A stretch of DNA of 13,295 nt, taken from JAMXLO01 sp041487355 (lineage in GTDB: Bacteria; Pseudomonadota; Alphaproteobacteria; Acetobacterales; Acetobacteraceae). The DNA lies in contig JBGPND010000146.1 in assembly GCA_041487355.1 (NCBI GenBank), positions 1 to 13,295 on the forward strand. Reading direction: 5' to 3'. The translations under genes were made by a program, and so were the position numbers. Each line of letters begins with the position of its first letter. Position 1 is the stretch's first letter. This document shows positions 6,741 to 13,251 of this stretch, one piece after another. The notes beneath the pieces are model-generated. The model was not told the origin of the DNA, ran no database searches, and was given only the letters and a program-made list of their open reading frames with translations.

Positions 6741-7088
6741 TCAGAAACCTAGAACGGCCCTGGTCAAGGCTTCTGCCGAGAGGTCGAGGAGCGCGATAGG
6801 ATTGTGGTGGGGCCCATGCACATCGGCCTGGCGGGCGTCATGCGAAAGCAAGATCACCCGAGCGCACGGAAATGCGCTGCGAAGCGCCAGCGCAACGCCA
6901 CAGCCTTCGCCCCGGCGAAGTCCGATAAGGATGAGATGCGGCGTAAGGTCCCGCAGACTCACCTCGAGCCGATCGCGGCTCGCGAGCGCGGCGACGAAAT
7001 CGATCGGCACGCGCCCGGCTACCACCTCGGAAACGATGTCGCGCAGCAGCGGACTCACCGTCACTATGACTGCGCGGATGCGCCGCAT
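6741..7088 (-). CDS. Small receiver-like protein lacking the phosphoacceptor Asp
   Basis: A 115-residue protein with the alternating pattern of a response-regulator receiver and no output domain. Strand 1 is AVIVTVSP (6-13), strand 3 is LILIGL (52-57) and strand 4 is ARVILLSH (77-84). The acidic pair after strand 1 is missing, and the phosphoacceptor at the end of strand 3 is Gly56, so ordinary phosphorylation is not expected. The segment HDARQADVHGPHHNPIALLDLSAEAL recalls small degenerate-receiver proteins seen beside regulators elsewhere, but that comes from memory. It may bind a partner, for example the LuxR-type protein encoded 133 bases upstream on the same strand. The ATG at 7088 has AAGG about six bases upstream. 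The GC-rich opposite strand also has long open frames, but they read as noise. Confidence 0.72.
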   Translation of the reverse strand: MRRIRAVIVTVSPLLRDIVSEVVAGRVPIDFVAALASRDRLEVSLRDLTPHLILIGLRRGEGCGVALALRSAFPCARVILLSHDARQADVHGPHHNPIALLDLSAEALTRAVLGF

Positions 7089-7149
7089 CTTTGCCTTCTG
7101 CCTTGTCCGAGGGCTATTGGAATTCTACGAGCGGCGCGGGTGCCGACGA

Positions 7150-7169
7150 AATCCATCGGATGATGGATT
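7150..7169. promoter_or_regulatory. Eight-base stem, four-base loop between the two regulators
   Basis: AATCCATC (7150-7157) and GATGGATT (7162-7169) pair perfectly around GGAT. On the minus strand it lies 52 bases after the LuxR-type stop and 61 before the receiver-like start. It shares the GGATGG/CCATCC theme of the cluster at 6594-6624, so it may be a binding site or a weak transcription barrier. Confidence 0.4.
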
Positions 7170-7221
7170 GAAGATTGAACCCTCGGATGGACAAGCAGCG
7201 GCGAGCCTGGCCCGCCGGTTC

Positions 7222-7944
7222 CTAGCCGGGATGCTGTGCGTACTCGTGCAAGCGGGCGACGGCTTCGCCGCGGCGCCGGGCGTTCAGCTTGCGAAGCAAA
7301 TTGTGGACATGCGACTTCGTCGTCGCCAGGCCGATGTTCAGCCGGCGGGCGATCTCCTTGTCGCTGAGCCCAGCCCCAATCAATTCGGCGGTTTGCCGCT
7401 CACGCGCAGTGAGGGCAGGTGATTGGAACGTCGCGTTGTGGCCGTTGCCCTCCCTCGCCCGGTCTGCAATCCGGCGGAGCAACCCGGCGGCCACCCGGCC
7501 CGAGCAATGTTGTTCGCCCTGATGGATATCCATGACAAGACGCACGAGGTCGGTCACGGAAGCATCACTCGGCACGTAGCCAATGACTCCCAATTCCGCC
7601 CACGCAACGATGTCGTCCTCCGTCTCTTTCACCGCGAACACGACGACGCGGACATTCGGAGCGACATGGCGGGTTCGCATGACCGCCTCGCCGCCGTTCG
7701 GGAATGCGGCGTCGAGCATGACGATGTCCGGCTGCAAGGCCCGGCTCTGCGCAACCGCCTGGGCGAGATCGGCGCCCAGCGCCACCACTTTCACCGATGG
7801 ATGTCGCTCAAGAAACTCGGCGAGTCCTTCGCGCAGGAAACGCACTTCCGAGACCACCGCGATGCGCAAGCATTTCGCGTCGGGCGCAATAGGGCCCGGC
7901 TGACGTGCAATGCCGTTCGTGTCCACCGCCTGGTCCTCAACCAT
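7222..7944 (-). CDS. LuxR/NarL-type response regulator with atypical receiver
   Basis: A 240-residue two-domain regulator. The receiver spans about 26-142: strand 1 LRIAVVSE, strand 3 PDIVMLD with the phosphoacceptor Asp78, strand 4 VRVVVFA, and GYVPSDAS at 122-129. Several switch residues deviate: the first of the acidic pair is Ser32, the strand-4 Thr/Ser position is Ala104, and the lysine expected in GYxxKDA is absent. Phosphorylation may therefore be weak, or the protein may respond in another way. The LuxR-type helix-turn-helix is canonical (LTARERQTAELIGAGLSDKEIA, then TTKSHVHNLLRKLNA, about 178-222). The start is uncertain: ATG at 7944 fits the domain, but no good Shine-Dalgarno precedes it, and the frame is open to a GTG at 8088. 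Candidate targets are the PEP-CTERM genes downstream, by proximity only. Confidence 0.88.
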   Translation of the reverse strand: MVEDQAVDTNGIARQPGPIAPDAKCLRIAVVSEVRFLREGLAEFLERHPSVKVVALGADLAQAVAQSRALQPDIVMLDAAFPNGGEAVMRTRHVAPNVRVVVFAVKETEDDIVAWAELGVIGYVPSDASVTDLVRLVMDIHQGEQHCSGRVAAGLLRRIADRAREGNGHNATFQSPALTARERQTAELIGAGLSDKEIARRLNIGLATTKSHVHNLLRKLNARRRGEAVARLHEYAQHPG

Positions 7945-8220
7945 CGTGGCGGGGTTGCAACGTGGGCCGGCAAAGCAAATGCTCGTACCCACCAGAAGCA
8001 CGTGGCACGCGCGCGTGCTCCGTCCTCGCCAGGCGGCACGCCGGAGCAGACTGGACGAGCGATGTAGCTTCGGTATTAAATAAGCCACAACGGTCCACGA
8101 AATGAGATGAAAATCCGTGAATTCGCATCAATCTCATCTTCCTGTTCCCTGCGGGCTGCTCTCCGGCAACGCGGACCGACAATGTTAAACCGGGCAGCAA
8201 CCCGTCCTCGCGATTGTGTC

Positions 8221-8236
8221 CTCACAATTGTGTGAG
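8221..8236. promoter_or_regulatory. CTCACA-ATTG-TGTGAG inverted repeat
   Basis: A perfect 6-base stem with a 4-base loop. ATTGTGT within it repeats the ATTGTGT at 8213-8219, so one half-site is present three times in direct or inverted form. It lies in the divergent gap upstream of the LuxR-type regulator. A binding site is plausible but unproven. Confidence 0.35.
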
Positions 8237-8410
8237 TGTAAGCATATTGAAAGGTTTGTCGCGTCTCTAGAAATGGGATAGAGCATATTTTTTGTGCAAA
8301 TTCGGCTAGATCGCCTCGCCGTGCCCGACGGGCCCGCGTATTCGAGTCACCGATCTATCAAGAAACGAGAGTATTATTTCTGGTTTTCAATCAAAAGGAG
8401 TAATATTTCG

Positions 8411-8578
8411 ATGACTGTCACCAGGGCGAGAATTTCTCGGGAAGATACTCGCTTCTGCCTGCCGAATCATCGTACACAATCTGGTGGAGCGGCAAGTAGA
8501 ACGTGGCTGTCGAGTACAAAAAACGACTTGTCGCATAGAACTAGCTGGGCGGCTCCTGTGTCGCGATGGTCGGCCTGA
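8411..8578 (+). CDS. Doubtful 55-residue hypothetical protein
   Basis: An ATG at 8411 follows AAGGAG by ten bases (AAAAGGAG at 8393-8400), a good ribosome binding site for this genome. The product, MTVTRARISREDTRFCLPNH and so on, is basic and Ser/Arg-rich, with no recognisable domain, signal peptide or membrane segment. The region is AT-richer than the flanking genes and lacks their third-position bias. I do not recognise it; only the ribosome binding site argues for it. Confidence 0.25.
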   Translation: MTVTRARISREDTRFCLPNHRTQSGGAASRTWLSSTKNDLSHRTSWAAPVSRWSA

Positions 8579-8683
8579 CCACGGCCATGACCGACGGGGG
8601 CAACCCGGTATCACGATCGATTGCTGCCAACGGCCGCACAGATCGTTGACTGATAACCGGCCGCTGATCACTGATGGCCGACC

Positions 8684-10327
8684 ATGATGTGGACCCTGCT
8701 CGACCTCGCCGGCTCGGTCGCGCTGCTGCTCTGGGGGCTGCACATGGTGCAGACCGGCATCCAGCGTGGCTTCGGCCCCGATCTGCGCCGCTGGCTCGGC
8801 ACCGCGCTGGGCAATCGGCTTGCCGCGTTCGCCGCCGGTCTGGGTGTGACCGCCATCCTGCAAAGCAGCACGGCGACCGGCCTGATGGTCGCCGGCTTCG
8901 CCGCCGGCGGGGCGGTCGCGCTGGTCCCGGCGCTCGCGGTGATGCTGGGCGCCAATGTCGGCACCACGCTGATCGTGCAGGTGCTGTCGTTCGACGTCGC
9001 CGAGGTCGCGCCGGCGCTGATCCTGCTGGGCGTGATCCTGTTCCGCCGCGGCACCGCGACACCGACGCGAGATATTGGCCGCGTGGCGATCGGGCTCGGC
9101 CTGATGCTGATGGCGCTGCACCAGCTTGTGACGCTGGTGACGCCATACGAGGACATGCCCAGCCTGCGCCTGGTGCTCGGCGCGATCACCACGGAGCCGG
9201 TGCTCGACGTGTTGCTGGCCGCGGGCCTGACCTGGGCGGCGCACTCCTCGGTCGCGGTGGTGCTGCTGGTGATGTCGTTCGCCGCCAAGGGCGCGGTGCC
9301 GCCGGAGGCCGCCTTCGCGCTGGTGCTGGGTGCCAATCTCGGCACCGCGATCAATCCGGTGCTGGAGGGCGTCTCGGGCGACGATCCGGTGGCGCGCCGG
9401 CTGCCGCTGGGCAACCTGCTCAACCGGCTGCTCGGATGCATCCTGGCGCTTGTCCTGCTGCACCGGATCGGCCCGCTGATGGCGCAGCTCGATCCCGACC
9501 CGGCCCGCGCCGTGGCCGACTTCCATACCGGGTTCAACCTGATCCTGGCGGCGCTGTTCCTGCCGGCGCTCGGCCCCTATGCCTGGGTCCTGCGCAAGCT
9601 GCTGCCGGCCCGGGTGGCGGCCGAGGACCCGTCGCGGCCGCGCTATCTCGACCAGACCGCCCTGGAGACGCCGGCGATCGCGCTGGCCGCCGCCGCCCGC
9701 GAGGCGCTGCGCATGGCCGACGCGCTGGAGGCGATGCTGACCGGGGCGGCGGAGGCGCTGGCCGGCACCGACCGGCGGCGCATCGCCGAGGTGCGGCGGC
9801 TGGACGATGTGCTGGATCGGCTGAACAGCGCGATCAAGGCCTATCTCACCAGATTGGATCCCGAGACGCTGACCGAGGCGGATCACCGCACGCTGTCGCA
9901 AATCCTGGTGTTCGCCACCAACCTGGAGGCCGCCGGCGACGTGGTGGACCGCGACGTGATGGGGCACGCGGCGAAGCGGCTGAAGCGCGGCGTTCCGCTG
10001 ACGGAGGAGGAGCGGGCGGAGGTGCGCCGCCTGCTGGGCCGTCTGGCTGCGACGGTGCGTGCCGCTGCCGCGGTGTTCATGACCGGGGATGCCCGTGCCG
10101 CCCGCCAGCTCGCCGCGGAGAAGGAGGCGTTCCGCGACATGGAGGCGGCCGCCACGCGGGCACATTTCGCCGGGCTGCGGGTTGGGCATGGCGATACGGC
10201 TCCGCTCGACCTCGACCTGCTGCGGGAGTTGAAGCGAGTGAACGGCCACCTGGTGGCCGCGGCGGCCTATCCGGTGCTGGAGGGCCAGGGCGAACTCCTG
10301 GCGAGCCGATTGCGCCTGGATTCCTAA
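8684..10327 (+). CDS. Na+/phosphate symporter family protein with PhoU-like C-terminal domain
   Basis: A 547-residue inner-membrane protein of the NptA/YjbB type. The membrane half (about 1-310) carries two inverted repeats. The first has AILQSSTATGLMV (58-70) and MLGANVGTTL (88-97). The second has WAAHSSVAVVLLV (184-196) and VLGANLGTAINP (214-225). QSS/GAN motifs mark the substrate path in this family; in the second repeat Gln is replaced by His187. The cytosolic half (about 330-540) is helical and PhoU-like, with heptad-rich stretches such as RRLDDVLDRLNSAIKAYLTRL. Members move phosphate, outward in the case of E. coli YjbB; direction here is unknown. Start is ATG 8684 or the next codon 8687; neither has a clear Shine-Dalgarno. 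No pho-box was recognised upstream. A 654-residue frame on the opposite strand is a GC-bias shadow. Confidence 0.92.
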   Translation: MMWTLLDLAGSVALLLWGLHMVQTGIQRGFGPDLRRWLGTALGNRLAAFAAGLGVTAILQSSTATGLMVAGFAAGGAVALVPALAVMLGANVGTTLIVQVLSFDVAEVAPALILLGVILFRRGTATPTRDIGRVAIGLGLMLMALHQLVTLVTPYEDMPSLRLVLGAITTEPVLDVLLAAGLTWAAHSSVAVVLLVMSFAAKGAVPPEAAFALVLGANLGTAINPVLEGVSGDDPVARRLPLGNLLNRLLGCILALVLLHRIGPLMAQLDPDPARAVADFHTGFNLILAALFLPALGPYAWVLRKLLPARVAAEDPSRPRYLDQTALETPAIALAAAAREALRMADALEAMLTGAAEALAGTDRRRIAEVRRLDDVLDRLNSAIKAYLTRLDPETLTEADHRTLSQILVFATNLEAAGDVVDRDVMGHAAKRLKRGVPLTEEERAEVRRLLGRLAATVRAAAAVFMTGDARAARQLAAEKEAFRDMEAAATRAHFAGLRVGHGDTAPLDLDLLRELKRVNGHLVAAAAYPVLEGQGELLASRLRLDS

Positions 10328-10393
10328 GCAGAATCCGCCAGGTTGCGCCACGAACGACCCAGGCGAGCCGCCTGCGCCCCATCGTCAGGCCGT

Positions 10394-10475
10394 CCCCGGA
10401 CTTGATCCGGGGGATCACCCGGCCATCTATCGCGGCACCGGTACTGGCAGGGATGGCCGGGTCAAGTCCGGCCAT
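10394..10475. repeat. Compound palindromic intergenic repeat, possible terminator
   Basis: Several perfect pairings are nested here. CCCCGGA/TCCGGGG (10394-10400, 10406-10412) and ATGGCCGG/CCGGCCAT (10453-10460, 10468-10475) are local hairpins. CCCGGCCATC (10418-10427) pairs with GATGGCCGGG (10452-10461), and GGACTTGA (10398-10405) with TCAAGTCC (10462-10469), so the whole unit can also fold as one long stem. GGTCAAGTCCGGCCATGAC-type units are familiar as dispersed intergenic repeats in alphaproteobacteria (from memory). It lies 67 bases after the transporter stop and could end its transcript. Confidence 0.7.
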
Positions 10476-10511
10476 GACGACAAAAGAACGATCATCTGTG
10501 GGGCAACCGAG

Positions 10512-10545
10512 CGAATCTTGCTTAGATTCGTCCACAATCTGTGGA
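10512..10545. promoter_or_regulatory. Two adjoining perfect palindromes upstream of nrdA
   Basis: CGAATCT-TGCTT-AGATTCG (10512-10530) is followed without a gap by TCCACA-ATC-TGTGGA (10531-10545). ATCTGTGG of the second also occurs 43 bases earlier (10494-10501), about four helical turns. Paired sites ahead of an nrd gene suggest NrdR-like control, but neither matches the NrdR box well, so the binding factor is open. Confidence 0.45.
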
Positions 10546-10571
10546 ACATGGGGAGAACGCGATTGTGTTGC

Positions 10572-10589
10572 TTGGGCCGGCCGGCCCAA
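10572..10589. promoter_or_regulatory. Perfect 18-bp GC-rich palindrome
   Basis: TTGGGCCGG followed by CCGGCCCAA is a gapless perfect palindrome about 100 bases upstream of nrdA. It could be a regulator site or part of the repeat material in this gap; no T-run supports a terminator. Confidence 0.4.
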
Positions 10590-10609
10590 AGCGCTAGACT
10601 TTGGCTTCT

Positions 10610-10684
10610 GCCCAATCGGGTGGTTGTGTGAGAAGCACACTGTGGCGTGGTCGCAACAGACATGTATGTTGTGGCCCAATCGGG
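10610..10684. repeat. Direct repeat GCCCAATCGGG flanking a palindrome at the nrdA start
   Basis: GCCCAATCGGG occurs at 10610-10620 and 10674-10684. Between the copies lie GTGTG-AGAAG-CACAC and an 18-base near-palindrome, CAACAGACATGTATGTTG (10654-10671, eight of nine pairs). The second copy overlaps the GGGAG just before the nrdA ATG at 10689, so a protein bound there could block translation or transcription. Confidence 0.5.
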
Positions 10685-10688
10685 AGTG

Positions 10689-12644
10689 ATGTCCCACATG
10701 TTGATTGACGACACGCTTCGCGGCGGCGGAAACTCGCTCGACACAGGCCAGGGGGAATCCGACGTGCTCGACGCAGTTCAGATGCCAGGTCGCTATCAGG
10801 TCCATATCGACCGCTCGCGCGATGCGCTGCTGACCGATTTCGGCCGAGCCACGCTGTCGGACCGGTATCTGATGCCGGGCGAGGATTTCCAGGACCTGTT
10901 TGCCCGGGTTGCCTCCTACTACGGCGACGATGCGGGGCATGCGCAACGCATCTACGACTACATGTCGCGGCTGTGGTTCATGCCGGCGACACCGGTGCTG
11001 TCGAACGGTGGCACGAAGCGCGGCCTGCCGATCTCCTGCTTCCTCAACGAGGCGTCCGACAGCCTGGAGGGCATCGTCGGGCTGTGGAACGAGAATGTCT
11101 GGCTGGCGTCGAAGGGCGGCGGGATTGGGTCCTATTGGGGCAATCTGCGGTCGATCGGCGAGAAGGTCGGTGCGGTCGGCAAGACCTCGGGCGTGATCCC
11201 GTTCATCCGGGTGATGGACAGCCTGACCCTGGCGATCAGCCAGGGCTCGCTGCGGCGCGGGTCCGCGGCGGTCTATCTGCCGGTCTGGCATCCGGAGATC
11301 GAGGAGTTCGTGGAGATCCGCCGCCCGACCGGCGGCGATCCGAACCGCAAGGCGCTGAACCTGCACCACGGCATCCTGGTGTCGGATGCGTTCATGCGCG
11401 CGGTGGAGGCGGACGAACAGTGGCCGCTGCTGTCGCCGAAGGACGAGATGGTGGTGCGGTCGATCTCGGCGCGGGCGCTGTGGGTTCGCATCCTGACGGC
11501 ACGGATCGAGACCGGCGAGCCCTATTTGATTTTCTCCGACCACGTGAACCGCGCGCGGCCGGAGCATCACAAGCTGGCCGGGCTCGAGGTGAAGACCTCG
11601 AACCTGTGTTCCGAGATCACGCTGCCGACCGGGCGCGACCAGCACGGCATGGAGCGCACCGCGGTGTGCTGCCTGTGTTCGCTGAACCTGGAGAGCTGGT
11701 TCGAGTGGCAGAACCATCCGACGTTCATCGAGGACGTGATGCGGTTCCTCGACAACGTGCTGCAGGACTTCATCGACCGCGCGCCGCCCGGGATGGAGAA
11801 GGCGAAGTATTCCGCGATGCGCGAGCGCAGCGTTGGGCTGGGGGTGATGGGGTTCCATTCGTTCCTGCAGTCGCAGAACGTGCCGTGGGAGAGCGTGATC
11901 GCCAAGGTGTGGAACAAGCGGATGTTCAAGCACATCCGCGAGCAGGCGGACCTTGCCTCGCGCGTTCTGGCGGAGGAGCGCGGGGCGTGCCCGGATGCCG
12001 CGGAATACGGCGTGATGGAGCGGTTCTCGCACAAGATGTCGATCGCGCCGACCGCTTCGATTTCGATCATTGCGGGGAATTCGTCGCCGGGGATCGAGCC
12101 GATCGCGGCGAACGTGTTTTTGCAGAAGACGCTGTCGGGCAGCTTCACCGTGCGCAACCGGCATCTGCAGATGCTGCTGGCGGCGAAGGGGATGGACACG
12201 GACGAGGTGTGGTCGTCCATCACACTGAACAAGGGCAGCGTGCAGGATCTGGATTTCCTGACCGAGCAGGAGAAGGCGGTCTACAAGACCGCGTTCGAGC
12301 TGGATCAGCGGTGGATTATCGAGCATGCGGCGGACCGTGCGCCGTTCATCTGCCAGAGCCAGTCGGTGAACGTGTTTTTGCCCGCGAACGTGCACAAGCG
12401 GGATCTGCACCAGATCCATTTCATGGCGTGGAAGCGCGGGGTGAAGTCGCTGTACTACTGCCGGAGTTTGTCGCTGCAGCGTGCGGATAATGTGAGCGAG
12501 AAGGCGGTGGCGCCGGAGGCGTTTACTGGCGTGATGGGTGTGCCGGCGAATGATGGAGGGGCGCAGTTGCCGCTGGTTATGGGGGCGGCCGTTACGGCGG
12601 GGGCGAATGCGACGGATTATGAGGAGTGTCTGGCATGTCAGTAG
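10689..12644 (+). CDS. nrdA: Ribonucleoside-diphosphate reductase, catalytic alpha subunit (class I)
   Basis: Reduces ribonucleotides to deoxyribonucleotides together with a radical-carrying beta subunit. From the ATG at 10689 it has 651 residues. The active-site cysteine pair is represented by Cys117 (PISCFLNE) and one of Cys327/328/330 (AVCCLCSL). The finger-loop triad is Asn305/Cys307/Glu309 in SNLCSEI, Cys307 being the thiyl radical site. Tyr589-Tyr590 in SLYYCRS are the radical-transfer tyrosines that mark class I rather than B12-dependent class II. The C-terminal CLACQ (Cys647/Cys650) is the shuttle thiol pair. There is no N-terminal ATP-cone, so dATP shut-off through that domain is not expected. 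Start is uncertain among 10662, 10689 and 10698; GGGAG lies just upstream of 10689. The leader is full of palindromes. No nrdB follows in the window. Confidence 0.94.
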   Translation: MSHMLIDDTLRGGGNSLDTGQGESDVLDAVQMPGRYQVHIDRSRDALLTDFGRATLSDRYLMPGEDFQDLFARVASYYGDDAGHAQRIYDYMSRLWFMPATPVLSNGGTKRGLPISCFLNEASDSLEGIVGLWNENVWLASKGGGIGSYWGNLRSIGEKVGAVGKTSGVIPFIRVMDSLTLAISQGSLRRGSAAVYLPVWHPEIEEFVEIRRPTGGDPNRKALNLHHGILVSDAFMRAVEADEQWPLLSPKDEMVVRSISARALWVRILTARIETGEPYLIFSDHVNRARPEHHKLAGLEVKTSNLCSEITLPTGRDQHGMERTAVCCLCSLNLESWFEWQNHPTFIEDVMRFLDNVLQDFIDRAPPGMEKAKYSAMRERSVGLGVMGFHSFLQSQNVPWESVIAKVWNKRMFKHIREQADLASRVLAEERGACPDAAEYGVMERFSHKMSIAPTASISIIAGNSSPGIEPIAANVFLQKTLSGSFTVRNRHLQMLLAAKGMDTDEVWSSITLNKGSVQDLDFLTEQEKAVYKTAFELDQRWIIEHAADRAPFICQSQSVNVFLPANVHKRDLHQIHFMAWKRGVKSLYYCRSLSLQRADNVSEKAVAPEAFTGVMGVPANDGGAQLPLVMGAAVTAGANATDYEECLACQ

Positions 12645-12655
12645 GAGGAAATTTT

Positions 12656-12871
12656 ATGAATTACACGCTTCAATCTTCAGAACGGACGTTCCAGCAAACA
12701 ACCGCTATCAAGTCGGACGCGTCCGATCGACTTAAACGAGCCACGCTGTCTGATGATCCGGGCGAATTTAGGGCTGCGAGCATCGCCTTCGATCAAGCAG
12801 AGGCGGCAGTTCGAAAGACTCTTTCGGATCTCGATCAGGCCGTACGTGGAGTAATATGGGTGGCTCGGTAG
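12656..12871 (+). CDS. Small hypothetical protein directly downstream of nrdA
   Basis: A 71-residue protein starting MNYTLQSSERTFQQTT. AGGAGG at 12643-12648 overlaps the nrdA stop and sits seven bases from the ATG, the best ribosome binding site in the window, so translation coupled to nrdA is likely. The product is soluble and mostly helical in character (PGEFRAASIAFDQAEAAVRK, TLSDLDQAVRGV), without Cys, signal peptide or membrane segment. I do not recognise the family. Base composition falls sharply from nrdA into this gene, which suggests separate ancestry. Its last 37 bases overlap the convergent frame on the other strand. Confidence 0.6.
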   Translation: MNYTLQSSERTFQQTTAIKSDASDRLKRATLSDDPGEFRAASIAFDQAEAAVRKTLSDLDQAVRGVIWVAR

Positions 12872-13215
12872 GCCCGCATCGTCCCCGAAAAATCTATAAG
12901 CACGCGCCCACCGTTCGTTACTCGGTTGTTCTCAATTGTAAGCTGGCAGTACCGTTCGTGAACGTTTGTCCCGTAGGGGCCAAAATCCACTCGACCCCCA
13001 AGTTCGACAATAAGGGGCCAACGTTCGTGAGCGTCGGCAGGCTTGCCTTCGCAACCGAGTAATGGGTGGTCGAGGGAAGGCTCCCCATCGTCACGGAGCG
13101 GGATGTCGATGCAGAGATTGTAAGCCGGCTCGTTGTTTGATGGCTGCTCAAGGCAACGAAATATAACACGAGTGAGTTGGTAACCTGACGGGGCTACCTG
13201 CTCGATATTGGAAAT
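12835..13215 (-). CDS. Protein-like frame without a standard start codon, hypothetical
   Basis: The minus strand is open from 13251 to the TGA at 12835-12837. It reads like a real soluble protein: GYQLTRVIFRCLEQP, YNLCIDIPLRDDGEPSLDHP, ERWPLIVELGGRVDFGPYG, RVLIDFSGTMRAYRA. No ATG, GTG or TTG occurs in the first half, so ordinary gene callers would miss it. An ATT at 13213-13215 would give SNIEQVAPSGYQLTR as the start of 126 residues, with only GAAG as a weak ribosome binding site. Either a rare ATT start is used, or the original start was lost. The opposite-strand frame 12856-13062 and another minus frame (12918-13169) are also open, so choosing this one rests on its composition alone. I do not recognise the family. 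Confidence 0.4.
   Translation of the reverse strand: MSNIEQVAPSGYQLTRVIFRCLEQPSNNEPAYNLCIDIPLRDDGEPSLDHPLLGCEGKPADAHERWPLIVELGGRVDFGPYGTNVHERYCQLTIENNRVTNGGRVLIDFSGTMRAYRATHITPRTA
12918..13062. repeat. Eleven-base inverted repeat pair bounding a 145-base segment
   Basis: TTACTCGGTTG (12918-12928) and CAACCGAGTAA (13052-13062) are perfect inverted copies, with weaker matching for a few bases beyond each end (ACC near 12910, GGT near 13070). Such ends could mark a small non-autonomous element, but the segment lies inside a protein-like frame, so coincidence is possible. Confidence 0.3.
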
Positions 13216-13251
13216 CCGGTTCTTCGCTGTTATGTGTGGGTAGTAACGGCT

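Larger units (their letters stand above)
7945..8683. other. Long mostly non-coding gap between the regulator and the transporter
   Basis: Apart from a possible N-terminal extension of the regulator (to 8088, -) and one doubtful small ORF (8411-8578, +), this 739-base gap shows no gene I can support. It is visibly AT-richer than its neighbours. It contains a short palindrome at 8221-8236, the direct repeat AGCATATT at 8241-8248 and 8282-8289, and near-repeats GAGTATTATTTC (8369-8380) and GAGTAATATTTC (8398-8409). Promoters for the divergent genes on both sides must lie here, but no strong -35/-10 pair stands out. Confidence 0.5.

Noticed and set aside
7423..8067. A 214-residue plus-strand frame opposite the LuxR-type regulator
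   Set aside because: Arg/His-rich shadow; the minus strand has a canonical LuxR helix-turn-helix and receiver.
8387..10351. A 654-residue open frame on the minus strand, and a 671-residue plus-strand frame, across the transporter
   Set aside because: Both are low-complexity shadows of the transporter gene, rich in Arg/Gly/His, and run through its flanking non-coding DNA.
10400..10690. Adenosylcobalamin riboswitch upstream of the reductase
   Set aside because: The enzyme has the class I tyrosine pair, not class II features, and no B12-box-like sequence was seen.
10077..12419. A 780-residue open frame on the minus strand across nrdA
   Set aside because: It is a mirror of strong GC third-position bias in nrdA; its His/Arg/Gln/Pro-rich text has no domain pattern, while the plus strand carries every NrdA motif.
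12856..13062. A 68-residue plus-strand ORF starting ATG GGT GGC
   Set aside because: No ribosome binding site, overlaps the end of the small ORF after nrdA, and its text is less protein-like than the minus frame opposite; not excluded with certainty.
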